Both the position numbers and the translations under genes were made by a program. Under the pieces are notes generated by a model. It was given only the letters and a program-made list of their open reading frames with translations. It did not search any database and was not told where the DNA came from. From Blautia coccoides (GTDB lineage Bacteria; Bacillota; Clostridia; Lachnospirales; Lachnospiraceae): DNA of 64,000 nt. The DNA lies in NCBI RefSeq assembly GCF_034355335.1, contig NZ_CP136422.1, positions 5,926,501 through 5,990,500 on the forward strand, in the 5' to 3' direction. This document shows positions 54,510 to 62,786 of the stretch, one piece after another; position 1 is the first letter of the stretch, and each line of letters opens with the position of its first letter.

Positions 54510-55499
54510 CTAATTTGCAATGGCATCGTCGAATTTGATATCAGATGCCTTGAAGTCGATTCCACGGACAAATTCTGCCGCCTGTTTTGCTCCATATTCC
54601 CGTTCCATTCCGCTGTCTTCCCATTCCACAGAAAGCGGTCCTTCATACCCCACAGCGTTCAGTACGCGGATAATCTCCTCAAAATTCACATCTCCATGTC
54701 CCAGTGAGCGGAAGTTCCATCCTCTGCGCAGATCTCCGAAATCAATGTGAGAGCCCAGCAGTCCGCTCCTTCCGTCTAAGGTCACGGCTGCGTCCTTCAT
54801 ATGTACATGGTATATCCTGTCTGCAAAATCCTGAAGGAATAAATGAGGGGTAACTCCCTGCCATATGAGATGACTCGGGTCAAAATTCAGGCCAAACTCC
54901 GGTCTGTCCTTGAATTTTTCCAGCAGTCTCTTGGTGGAGTAATAGTCAAATGCGATTTCTCCTGGATGAACCTCTAATGCGAACTGAATGCCATTTTCAG
55001 CAAATACATCCAGAATCGGTGACCAGAGATCATAGATTTCCTGGTATCCAGCTTCAATCATCTCCTCTGTTGTCTGCGGAAATGAATATAAATATTTCCA
55101 GATCGGAGAGCCTGTAAATCCGGTCACTACATAACAGCCCATTTTCTTTGCTGCAAGTGCAGCGTATTTCATGGTTTCAACAGCCCATGCCCGGATTGCA
55201 TCCGGCTGATCTGCCAACTCGTCAGGCGCGAAATTGTTCAGCCTGGGATCATTATAGTCACCTACACATTGACCGATGATATGAGTGGACAGGGCCTCAC
55301 ATTTCAAGTCGTATTTCTTCAGCAGATCCATGACTTCCTGAAAATAGGAATCATCCTCCACTACTCTTTTCGCGTCGAGATGATTGCCCCAGCATGCCAG
55401 CTCCAGGCCGTCATAACCCATCTCTTTTGCTTTCCGGCACATAACCTCAAGTTCCAAATCCGTCCACTGACATGTCATAATGGTTAAAAGTCTTCCCAT
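54510..55499 (-). CDS. Sugar phosphate isomerase/epimerase family TIM-barrel protein
   Basis: 329 residues of the AP endonuclease 2 / xylose-isomerase-like superfamily. Metal ligands are visible as Glu in FALEVHPGE, Asp in GLNFDPSHLIWQG, His in IYHVHMKDA and Glu in SVEWEDSGM. The pattern suits IolE/IolH-type and DgpC-type enzymes acting on ketosugars. It is transcribed with a Gfo/Idh dehydrogenase that could make its keto substrate. No partner of the DgpB type is next to it. Precise reaction unknown. Confidence 0.85.
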   Translation of the reverse strand: MGRLLTIMTCQWTDLELEVMCRKAKEMGYDGLELACWGNHLDAKRVVEDDSYFQEVMDLLKKYDLKCEALSTHIIGQCVGDYNDPRLNNFAPDELADQPDAIRAWAVETMKYAALAAKKMGCYVVTGFTGSPIWKYLYSFPQTTEEMIEAGYQEIYDLWSPILDVFAENGIQFALEVHPGEIAFDYYSTKRLLEKFKDRPEFGLNFDPSHLIWQGVTPHLFLQDFADRIYHVHMKDAAVTLDGRSGLLGSHIDFGDLRRGWNFRSLGHGDVNFEEIIRVLNAVGYEGPLSVEWEDSGMEREYGAKQAAEFVRGIDFKASDIKFDDAIAN

Positions 55500-55531
55500 T
55501 TTTTTCTTCCCCTTTCATTATCCAATTTTCA

Positions 55532-56776
55532 CTAATATCGTTTAAACCGTCCTACTTTGGTAAGCCGGTCCGGCAGCCCCGGCACACGGCCCGTAGTGGA
55601 TATGATTGCACTTTCCGGGCAAGCCCCTATACACTTTCCGCACTTTGTGCAGTCAGTGTCTTCAATCATATGGATGTAGCCATTCAGCCCTTCTATGTAA
55701 CTGCCCTCACAAGTCTCCTGACATTTGCCGCAGCCCATGCATTTTTGAGGGTCAATATAAATATTTACAAATGCCAGACAGCTTCCGGCTGTACATTTTT
55801 TTCTCTTTATATGATCCACGTATTCATTCTCAAATTTTTCAATGGTCCCCAGAACCAATGCGCTACCCGAGTTTCCAATGGTACAGGAGGAAGAGAACGT
55901 CATAGCCTCTCCGATTTCTTCCATAATTTTCATGCCCGGTAATTTGCCTTTTCCGCTGATCACTTCCTTCATTCCGGCATATAGCTGAATCAGTCCTTCC
56001 CGGCAGAATGTACATTTTCCGCAGCTTTTTCTGCGGCTCTTCATTAGCTGTTCAAACGCTGCGTCCAACATACAGCAGCCATCTGTGTAAAGCTTTATGA
56101 CTCCGTCCCCCAGACTTGTCCTTTCCGTAAGAATCATAGGCGGAATTTCCTCGGGCAGATACAGAGCGTCGCCAATTTGAACTGCTTTTATCCCATCCAA
56201 ACTTCCGGTTACCTCCTGCATCTGAGTTCCGAAGGGCACGTAACGGGGTTCTGATACCGTCTCAGCGGTTTTGCTGTCCGTATATTTTACAACACTTACT
56301 AATGTTTTAGCTTCATACCTGTCATTTAAAACATCCGCAACTGCTGCCAATGTCTGGATGTGATTTATGATCCCGTTTCTCAGCAACCGCATGTCTGCAA
56401 TTTCGTTTACTATGAGAAGGTCCATCTCCATCTCTTTGGCAGATTTTTCAACTATCCCGGCTAATTCTGTCTCTTCCTCCGGCAAATACAAGACAGCTCT
56501 GTCCGCGTCTGTAAGCCATGCCGTAACGCCCAGCCCTGTCAGGACTTTTTCAGGCTCCTTTTTCAGAATATCCAGCAGCATGTGTGAAAAGTCATTGTTG
56601 TTCAATGCTCCGGCAGCCAGAACCGGGGTTCCTTCTTCCCTGCCGGACTGAAGGAATCTGTCCAGTTTTTCTGCCAGTCCTTCACTCAGCGTCCCGTACT
56701 CAGTAATTCCGGCTCTCCGGATTTGGCTTAAAACCTTTTCTTTATCCAGAGATTTTAGAAGTTCATTCATTTTCAA
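55532..56776 (-). CDS. NuoF-like iron-sulfur protein with degenerate FMN domain
   Basis: 414 residues. C-terminal half of NuoF type: the SLBB-like segment, then CGKCTFCREGLIQL and SSSCTIGNS for a 4Fe-4S cluster (about 250-320). Two ferredoxin motifs end the protein (CMGCGKCQETC and CTKCGKCIGACPE). The N-terminal 150 residues lack the GRGGAGFP FMN/NADH-binding motif of NuoF/HydB and look rearranged, so it may only carry electrons. Start overlaps the stop of the preceding gene (ATGA), so the two proteins should be made together. Confidence 0.8.
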   Translation of the reverse strand: MKMNELLKSLDKEKVLSQIRRAGITEYGTLSEGLAEKLDRFLQSGREEGTPVLAAGALNNNDFSHMLLDILKKEPEKVLTGLGVTAWLTDADRAVLYLPEEETELAGIVEKSAKEMEMDLLIVNEIADMRLLRNGIINHIQTLAAVADVLNDRYEAKTLVSVVKYTDSKTAETVSEPRYVPFGTQMQEVTGSLDGIKAVQIGDALYLPEEIPPMILTERTSLGDGVIKLYTDGCCMLDAAFEQLMKSRRKSCGKCTFCREGLIQLYAGMKEVISGKGKLPGMKIMEEIGEAMTFSSSCTIGNSGSALVLGTIEKFENEYVDHIKRKKCTAGSCLAFVNIYIDPQKCMGCGKCQETCEGSYIEGLNGYIHMIEDTDCTKCGKCIGACPESAIISTTGRVPGLPDRLTKVGRFKRY

Positions 56777-58896
56777 GAGTATACCCCCTCTTTGCCTTCA
56801 AAATCTTTCCAGAGTCTCGCCGGTGTGATCTGAAGCCTCAGATCACACTGCAGACATCGTGACGCTTCTGAACAAGCTGCCTCATTACAGAATCCATCAT
56901 CAACCAGTTTAAAGTTACTCTGACGTTCTTTTGCCTCTTTTATATCCGTGGAAGTCCGTCTCTGATACGCAAAACCTTCTATCTTCCCGATTTTGGGATC
57001 TGCGTGCTGCGCTGGCGCGAAAGTTTCCGTGATATCACCGTCGCCGCCAAGATAAATATCTATTTCACTGGCAGCCTGTCTTCCGGCCTCTATGGCCATG
57101 ATCACCGACTTGGTTCCGTACACTGCATCGCCTGCCGCAAAGATTCCTTCCACAGAAGCCGCTGCGCTTCCTTCCTTTGTGACAATGGAATTTGCCCGTC
57201 CCAGAAGGATACCTGCCTCTTCTGTAATCTCAACTCTCTGTCCTGTGGCAAAAATAACGGTGTCACATTCTATATGGTGCTCCGAACCGGCTTTCTTCCT
57301 GATAACCGGCCGTCTGTTCTCATCAAAAGAAAATTCTTCCACATCCATAAAATCAACGCCTGTCACATACTCTGTCCCGGTAATCCTCTCAAAGGTCTGT
57401 GCCGGATGTACCAGGATTCCCCCTTCCTTCGCCTGCTGGATCTCTTCCTCGTCTGCCGTCATCTTATCCTCTGCCTCCAGACAGGCCACATGGATCTCTT
57501 CTGCTCCCAGCCTTTTTGCACTTCTGGCACAGTCAAAGGCCACATTGCCCCCGCCGAGAATGATCACATGGCGTCCAATCCCTGTCTCCTGACCCATAGA
57601 ACACTTTCTCAAAAACTCAATGTTCACCAAAGTCCCGGGCAGATCATTTCCCTCCATGGGAAGCCGCACACCCTGATGTGTCCCTATAGCCATAAGAACT
57701 GCATCGTATTCTTTCAGAAGCTGCGCCGGATGCTCCACCCGGGTATTCACCTCTGTATGTATACCTGTCTCTTCCATATAACCGTATTCTTCAGCCACAA
57801 CCTCCCTTGGGAGACGATAGGCAGGAATGCCGTAACTCATCATACCACCCACAGTGGGAAGCGCCTCTTTTAATGTCACGTCATGTCCCTGCTTGCGGAG
57901 ATAATACGCAGCCGTCATACCGGCCGGCCCTGCGCCCACTACACAGACTTTCTTTCCGGTATCGGGAAGCTGTTTTCCTTTGCCTTTCCAGTATCTACCG
58001 GTATCCTGCTCAGCCGCATAGCGTTTGATATTGCGGATGGACATGGCTTCCGACACTTCGCCCCGTTTGCACTGTAATTCACACGCATGGGAGCACACAT
58101 GTCCCAGCGCCTTTGGAAACGGAACTTTTTCACGGATCACAGCCGCCGCCCCATCGCAGTTTCCCTCTTTGACAAAACGGATGTATCTGGGAACGTCTGT
58201 GTGGGCAGGACACGCCGCCTTACAGGGAATGACCCAGTCTTCCTTGGATGCTTTTTGGGCATTTCTTTCCATCAGTTTGTCTCTTATAGTTCCTGTGGGA
58301 CATACCTCCACACAGGCCTGACAGAACCTGCAGTCTGCGTCCGCCAGCAATTTGTCATGAAGGGTTCCCACATAGGTTTCCAGGTTCTTTTTCTGGTACT
58401 GGATTGCGCCTACACCCCGCAGGTCATTGCACGCACGCACACATCTTCCGCACAGCACACAGCGGTTCATCTCATACTCGATCAAGGGGTTTTCTTTATT
58501 CTCTTTAAATCCTTTTACTCTCTCTTTTATATGGGAGCCTGCACCCCCCAGGTACTGTATCAGTGTTTGAAGTTCACAATTGCCGTATTTAGGACAGGTG
58601 GAACAATCCTCCGGATGTCCGGCCAGAAGCAGTTCCATAGCCATAGACCGTAATTTCCGAAGATTTTCACTCTCTGTACGAATGACCATTCCGTTTTCCG
58701 CCTTTAAGGTACAAGATGGAACCACACCTTTCACACCTTCAACCTCAACAATGCATAAACGACAGGAGCCATTTTCCGGCAGATCTGGATGATGACACAG
58801 ATGGGGAATGTAAATTCCCGCCTGCAATGCGCATTCTAATACACATCTATGCTCCGGCACTTCCAACCGGATGCCATCAATTATAATTTCAGCCAT
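56773..58896 (-). CDS. Fe-S flavoprotein: NuoG-like N-terminus fused to GltD-like oxidoreductase
   Basis: 707 residues from MAEIIIDGIRLEVPEHRC (GGGAGGG before ATG 58896; an earlier TTG is poor). The N-terminal part has a plant-type 2Fe-2S site (HLCHHPDLPENGSCRLC), the HCCC-type site GHPEDCSTCPKYGNC and two 4Fe-4S motifs (CVLCGRCVRAC, CRFCQACVEVC). A GltD-like module follows: ACPAHTDVPRYI, FAD site CVVGAGPAGMTAAYYL and NAD(P) site VIILGGGNVAFDCARSA. It could move electrons between NAD(P)H and a ferredoxin-like or OYE-type acceptor with the NuoF-like partner. Confidence 0.85.
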   Translation of the reverse strand: MAEIIIDGIRLEVPEHRCVLECALQAGIYIPHLCHHPDLPENGSCRLCIVEVEGVKGVVPSCTLKAENGMVIRTESENLRKLRSMAMELLLAGHPEDCSTCPKYGNCELQTLIQYLGGAGSHIKERVKGFKENKENPLIEYEMNRCVLCGRCVRACNDLRGVGAIQYQKKNLETYVGTLHDKLLADADCRFCQACVEVCPTGTIRDKLMERNAQKASKEDWVIPCKAACPAHTDVPRYIRFVKEGNCDGAAAVIREKVPFPKALGHVCSHACELQCKRGEVSEAMSIRNIKRYAAEQDTGRYWKGKGKQLPDTGKKVCVVGAGPAGMTAAYYLRKQGHDVTLKEALPTVGGMMSYGIPAYRLPREVVAEEYGYMEETGIHTEVNTRVEHPAQLLKEYDAVLMAIGTHQGVRLPMEGNDLPGTLVNIEFLRKCSMGQETGIGRHVIILGGGNVAFDCARSAKRLGAEEIHVACLEAEDKMTADEEEIQQAKEGGILVHPAQTFERITGTEYVTGVDFMDVEEFSFDENRRPVIRKKAGSEHHIECDTVIFATGQRVEITEEAGILLGRANSIVTKEGSAAASVEGIFAAGDAVYGTKSVIMAIEAGRQAASEIDIYLGGDGDITETFAPAQHADPKIGKIEGFAYQRRTSTDIKEAKERQSNFKLVDDGFCNEAACSEASRCLQCDLRLQITPARLWKDFEGKEGVYS

Positions 58897-58944
58897 ATTT
58901 CCCTCCCCAACCAATCGTTTTCTGTACGTCTTTTATCTACACAC

Positions 58945-58973
58945 AATATAGCATTTTCTATCTTGGCTCTCAA
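58945..58973 (-). promoter_or_regulatory. Promoter of the downstream redox/isomerase unit
   Basis: Minus strand TTGAGA (58973-58968), 17 bp, TATATT (58950-58945), about 45 nt before the start at 58896. It suggests the five genes 58896-51337 form their own transcription unit. Confidence 0.5.
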
Positions 58974-59011
58974 CTTTGATATTTCCTCTTTATTGCGGAA
59001 ATATATTTATT

Positions 59012-59140
59012 CAAGTACGCCTCTGCGTACTTGCTGCGAGGCGCGCGTCATGCTCTGCATGACAAAGCACATCTGCGCGCCTCTGCAATCCGCCGGAGGC
59101 TTTATCTTGAAAGCGGAAGATTTATCCGCTTACAAGATAA
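59012..59140. repeat. Hairpin-rich intergenic element, copy B
   Basis: Three successive palindromes: CAAGTACGC-CTCT-GCGTACTTG (59012-59033); GAGGCGCGC (59038-59046) pairing with GCGCGCCTC (59075-59083) around an inner GTCATGC-TCT-GCATGAC; and TTTATCTTG/CAAGATAAA around AAGCGG/CCGCTT (59100-59140). GCGAGG before and GCAATCCGCCGGAGGC after the second hairpin echo the element at 37670-37708. No coding sequence is seen in 58897-59210. Confidence 0.6.
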
Positions 59141-59142
59141 AA

Positions 59143-59186
59143 GGACTGTTGTATTGCTTAAAACGTGCCCGGCAAAACAACAGCCC
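59143..59186 (-). terminator. Terminator after the acyl carrier protein gene
   Basis: On the minus strand GGGCTGTTGT and ACAACAGTCC form a 10-bp stem with one G-T pair, followed by TTTTATC. It separates the upstream acyl unit from the redox unit. Confidence 0.65.
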
Positions 59187-59210
59187 TGATTTCTGCTTAC
59201 TATTTTAAGT

Positions 59211-59450
59211 TTATTCTGATTCCAGGATAAAATCAGCCAGTTCACCAACTGTAGGGTATTTTCCAATGTCTCCCAGAGAGAGAACCACATCTGTCTCATT
59301 CTCGATCAATGCGCATAAGGAAACTCTCTGCAGGGATTTTGTTCCGAACTCCTCGGGGATATTGGTGGATTCCGATATTCCGGCCGCATCTGCACGATAA
59401 GTCTGTGCCACACAATCAACAATAAATTTAATCATTTCATCTCTATTCAT
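59211..59450 (-). CDS. Stand-alone acyl carrier protein
   Basis: 79 residues, the size of a type II ACP. Helix II starts with the probable phosphopantetheine serine Ser39 in FGTKSLQRVSL; the usual Asp-Ser-Leu is here Lys-Ser-Leu. The acidic N- and C-terminal helices fit (MNRDEMIKFIVDCVAQTY, GELADFILESE). It overlaps the DUF35 gene by 4 bp, so its partner is likely the DUF35/thiolase pair rather than fatty acid synthase; no fab genes are nearby. No phosphopantetheinyl transferase is in the window. Confidence 0.75.
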   Translation of the reverse strand: MNRDEMIKFIVDCVAQTYRADAAGISESTNIPEEFGTKSLQRVSLCALIENETDVVLSLGDIGKYPTVGELADFILESE

Positions 59451-59866
59451 TTATTTTCCTCCACATTTTTATCAACTTCAAAAAACAGGGTTGTAAACCC
59501 GTCCCTCTCCGCAAAAAGAGCATGTATGGGGATTGGCAGTTTATCTTTCATTTTCTTTGCCGCTTTCCGGGTCATACCGAATACCGTCCCGTTAAACATC
59601 ACGCCTTCTTCCAGTTCGATGAGGCCATAGCAATAAGGTCCGATCTTATCGTTCCAGGGATCTGCATTCAGTGATGCCGGGAGAATGATACTGTGAAGTT
59701 TTCCTTTTCCTGACAGTTCAACCCATTCTGTCTCATGATATCCGCAGGTGTTGCACGCATATCTGGGGGGATATTCAATGGCACCGCATTCCAAACATCT
59801 GCGGGCATAAATTTTGTGCTCTGCTAAGCCCTCATAAAATTTTTCGACAATTTTTTCAATCTTCAT
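59447..59866 (-). CDS. Zinc-ribbon OB-fold protein (DUF35), thiolase partner
   Basis: 139 residues. The rubredoxin-like zinc ribbon has CLECGAIEYPPRYACNTCGY (two CxxC pairs), followed by an OB-fold (KGKLHSIILPASLN, GVMFNGTVFGM). DUF35 proteins act as subunits of thiolase-fold enzymes: PhlB with PhlC, the DUF35 part of ChsH2 with Ltp2, and the archaeal thiolase/HMG-CoA synthase complex. It begins 10 nt after the thiolase stop with AGGAGG between, supporting complex formation. Confidence 0.88.
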   Translation of the reverse strand: MKIEKIVEKFYEGLAEHKIYARRCLECGAIEYPPRYACNTCGYHETEWVELSGKGKLHSIILPASLNADPWNDKIGPYCYGLIELEEGVMFNGTVFGMTRKAAKKMKDKLPIPIHALFAERDGFTTLFFEVDKNVEENK

Positions 59867-59876
59867 TTTGACCTCC

Positions 59877-61160
59877 TTATTCCAGAACTCTCAGGATCGG
59901 AATATGGCAGTTCTGACCACCGCCAAATCCGCGCAGCATTGCTGTTTTGGGATTCTTCTTTATCTGACGGGGTCCCGCCTGTCCGCGCAACTGAAGTACA
60001 GCTTCATAGATATCTGCCATGCCGGACGCCCCATAAGCATGTCCATATGAAGTACGGCCGCCATGAGGATTGATGGGCCTGTCTCCGTCAAACGCAGTAC
60101 GTCCTTCCAGCACCCACTTCCACCCTTCACCTTTGGGCAGGTAGCCAAGTTCCTCCGCTGCGAGGAGCTGTGACGAGAGTACAAAATCATTTACAAGAAG
60201 AAGATCAATATCCTCCGGGCGTAAGCCGGTGGCTTCATAGACCTGACGTCCGGCTTCTCTGGTGATCTCCATCTCATTGTGGGGCCTCATAAGTTCCAGA
60301 CAAGAGGTTCCCACACCCAGAACTTCTATGGGCTTTTGTTTAAACTGGTGTGCCATTTCCGTAGGACAGACGATGACACAGGCAGAGCCATCCGCGCTGG
60401 GCGCATTGCCGGTCACACGGAGATACTGGGTTGTTTTTGGGTTAAAGGGTGAGCGGAGATACTCCATGGGGTCATCAAATCCCAGCTCCTTTGCAATCTC
60501 TTCAAAAGGTGTCCGGTACATAGCCAGAGGATTCAATACAGCGGCTCTTCTTCCGTGGTAAGACATGGTATTTAAAACTTCGTCTACCTGGCTGTCTGTC
60601 AGGCCATATTCATTTTTGTAGAGATCCGTCCAGTCATCCTGTCCGATATGGCCTCCTCCAAGGGCACGTGTGTAAGCGCGGTCCATAATTGCTTCCAGAT
60701 CAGGTGTAACATCATCTGTGGTGATCTTTTTCCGCAGATGTGCCGGTTTTCCCGGAACCGGCAGGCCGCATGCCATCTCCACACAGCCGGAAAGGACAAT
60801 TTCATGTGCACCGCTTGCCACATCATTTACAGCCTGTTCCAGACCCACATAACCGGTACAGCATGCCTCTGAGTGGTGGACAGAGCCTTTTCCCCGCACC
60901 CCGAACCACTCTGCAACCTGCATGTTAGGTGTTGCTGCATTGTTAAAAAACTTTGGATTGGCAGAGCCATGGTAAAAGAAATCAATGTCTCTCGGCTCAA
61001 TTCCTGCATTTTCCATTGCCATCAGTGCTGCTGCCCCAAAAAATTCTCCTTCTGTAAGTCCCTTTAATTCCGGATTCTCCCCTGTATCGCCAAAGGGCAT
61101 TGCCCCCACTCCGATAATAGAGACGCTCCGGCTATATTTTCCAATTTTACCTGGTACCAT
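59877..61160 (-). CDS. Thiolase-fold protein, SCP-x type
   Basis: 427 residues. The nucleophile region is HHSEACCTGYVGLEQA; Cys100 aligns with the thiolase Cys. Near the C-terminus GHAYGASGMAD retains the GHPxGATG His (about 374), while the NHHDCF-type motif is VNDFVLSSQLL, with Asn in place of His. It therefore may not be a simple degradative thiolase, and could acylate, deacylate or perform a retro-aldol as related DUF35-bound thiolase-fold enzymes do. The short GVGAMPFG start and lack of SCP2 domain suit this class. Confidence 0.85.
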   Translation of the reverse strand: MVPGKIGKYSRSVSIIGVGAMPFGDTGENPELKGLTEGEFFGAAALMAMENAGIEPRDIDFFYHGSANPKFFNNAATPNMQVAEWFGVRGKGSVHHSEACCTGYVGLEQAVNDVASGAHEIVLSGCVEMACGLPVPGKPAHLRKKITTDDVTPDLEAIMDRAYTRALGGGHIGQDDWTDLYKNEYGLTDSQVDEVLNTMSYHGRRAAVLNPLAMYRTPFEEIAKELGFDDPMEYLRSPFNPKTTQYLRVTGNAPSADGSACVIVCPTEMAHQFKQKPIEVLGVGTSCLELMRPHNEMEITREAGRQVYEATGLRPEDIDLLLVNDFVLSSQLLAAEELGYLPKGEGWKWVLEGRTAFDGDRPINPHGGRTSYGHAYGASGMADIYEAVLQLRGQAGPRQIKKNPKTAMLRGFGGGQNCHIPILRVLE

Positions 61161-61216
61161 AATCTTCTCCCTTCCGCAGGCGCTGTGGTCTTATCCACAC
61201 GCAATTTGACATACCT

Positions 61217-62182
61217 TTATTTCCTTGTATCAGCCTTCAGTTCAAGATAAAGCACTTCCTGGGGCGTAAGTTTTACGTTCAATGCTCCAAGAGAGGATTC
61301 TATCTCGCTTCTGTTTGCCGCTCCGATAATGGGGAATGCATTCAGCGGGCTGTCCAGAACATATGCCATTGCCACCTGGGGAATGGAGCAGTTCTTTTCC
61401 TCTGCAATCTCTTTACAGCGGTCGAGTCTTACAAAGTTTTCCTCATAGCAGTATCCGATGCGGCAGAACATATCAATTTTTTCTGGGTCCTCTGCCAGAA
61501 GTTCTCTTGTGATCCTTCCTGAGAATAACCCTCTGGCAAGGGAGGAATATGCGAGAACCGGCATCTGGTTTTTCGTATACCAAGCCTGGGCATCTGCATT
61601 TTTATTTCCTGCAATAGTAACACATCCCGGAGCAAAGGGATTCTTAACCTGTTCAGCCAGACTGAAGTTGGGAGAGGATACAGACATTGGTGTCAGATTG
61701 TGGGCATAGGCATATTCGTTTGCCTCCTCCAGACGTTCATGAGTCCAGTTGGAACCTCCGAATATCTTAATTCTCCCTGCTGCCTGATGCTCATTTAACT
61801 TTTCTACGATGGGGCCAACAGGAAGTTCTGTGTTGTCTCTGTGCAGAAGATAGATGTCCAGATAATCGGTGCGGAGTTCTGCAAGAGTCTCAGCCAGATC
61901 AGAGTCAATGTCATAAGGTGTGACTCTCTGGCGGTAGTCTGTGGGATGGGCACCCTTGGAAAGAAGAACAATGTTCTCACGGACACCCCTGGATTCAATC
62001 CATTCGCCTACTGTGGGTTCGGAATCATAGGCACGTGCTGTGTCAATGGCAGTGATTCCAAGGTCATACGCTGCATCCAGTGTCTGAAAATGTTTCTCTT
62101 TATTGTCAGGGAACATTCCGAATGTGCCCATAAAAAACTTGCTGATCTTTTTGTCAATTCCGTTAAATTTTACATATTCCAT
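61217..62182 (-). CDS. Aldo-keto reductase
   Basis: About 321 residues from MEYVKFNG; the ATG at 62191 is only 1 nt from AGGAG, so 62182 is preferred. The catalytic tetrad is visible: Asp and Tyr in AIDTARAYDSE, Lys in VLLSKGAHP and His in IYLLHRDN. The nucleotide end is VAMAYVLDSPLNAFPIIGAANRSEIESS. It reduces carbonyls with NAD(P)H in the cytoplasm; in this cluster a keto sugar or quinone/ketone intermediate are options. It is the fourth gene from the acyl end of the upstream unit. Confidence 0.88.
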   Translation of the reverse strand: MEYVKFNGIDKKISKFFMGTFGMFPDNKEKHFQTLDAAYDLGITAIDTARAYDSEPTVGEWIESRGVRENIVLLSKGAHPTDYRQRVTPYDIDSDLAETLAELRTDYLDIYLLHRDNTELPVGPIVEKLNEHQAAGRIKIFGGSNWTHERLEEANEYAYAHNLTPMSVSSPNFSLAEQVKNPFAPGCVTIAGNKNADAQAWYTKNQMPVLAYSSLARGLFSGRITRELLAEDPEKIDMFCRIGYCYEENFVRLDRCKEIAEEKNCSIPQVAMAYVLDSPLNAFPIIGAANRSEIESSLGALNVKLTPQEVLYLELKADTRK

Positions 62183-62216
62183 TATTCTCATTCTCCTTTA
62201 TTCCATGTTTGTTTTC

Positions 62217-62708
62217 TTATTCCGGCAGCTTGAAGTTGGCGTCTAATCCGCCTTTTTTATCCTCGTTATATATTTCCAGGAACAATCCCAGTTCTTTATG
62301 TAAGTCCAGATATGCAAACTCCATTCCGATAACAGGGTCTTTGCACCACAGCCATGGGGCCCTGCCGGTGAGTTTTTTATGCTCATCAACCACTTTTCCA
62401 AACCCATCCCTGGTGATCAGCGCAATGTGATGCATACCCGGTCCATGTTCCTCCAGCCATGTTTTATAAGGGCTGTCACTGACTGGCTGAATAAGCTCTA
62501 ATTCAAATCCCCAGCAGTCACAAAATGCCATAACGGTCTGAAGACGTTCCTTTTTTCCGTTCATGGTAAAATCGGGAAATTCCGCGGAATCCAAAGGGCT
62601 GATCCTCCAGGGTCCAATCCCGTACTTTTCATACTGTTTTACCGTCTCCTCAACATTTTCTACAATAATTCCAATCTGTAAAAATTTTGCAAACTGTGTG
62701 TCCATCAT
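62217..62708 (-). CDS. VOC superfamily (glyoxalase-like) protein
   Basis: 163 residues from MMDTQFAKFLQIGIIV, with GGAGG 7 nt before ATG 62708. Two beta-alpha-beta-beta-beta modules: IGIIVENVEETVKQYEKYGIGPW and GMHHIALITRDGFGKVVDEH, with His in HHIAL and Glu in LFLEIYNED as probable metal ligands. The set is like methylmalonyl-CoA epimerase or aromatic-compound epimerases/dioxygenases. The substrate is unknown. Confidence 0.78.
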   Translation of the reverse strand: MMDTQFAKFLQIGIIVENVEETVKQYEKYGIGPWRISPLDSAEFPDFTMNGKKERLQTVMAFCDCWGFELELIQPVSDSPYKTWLEEHGPGMHHIALITRDGFGKVVDEHKKLTGRAPWLWCKDPVIGMEFAYLDLHKELGLFLEIYNEDKKGGLDANFKLPE

Positions 62709-62786
62709 AATATTTCCTCCTTCATGGTAAATAAAATATATTTGATCTATTAACATAGCCGCTGTCAGCCGGCCAGACCAATCCTG

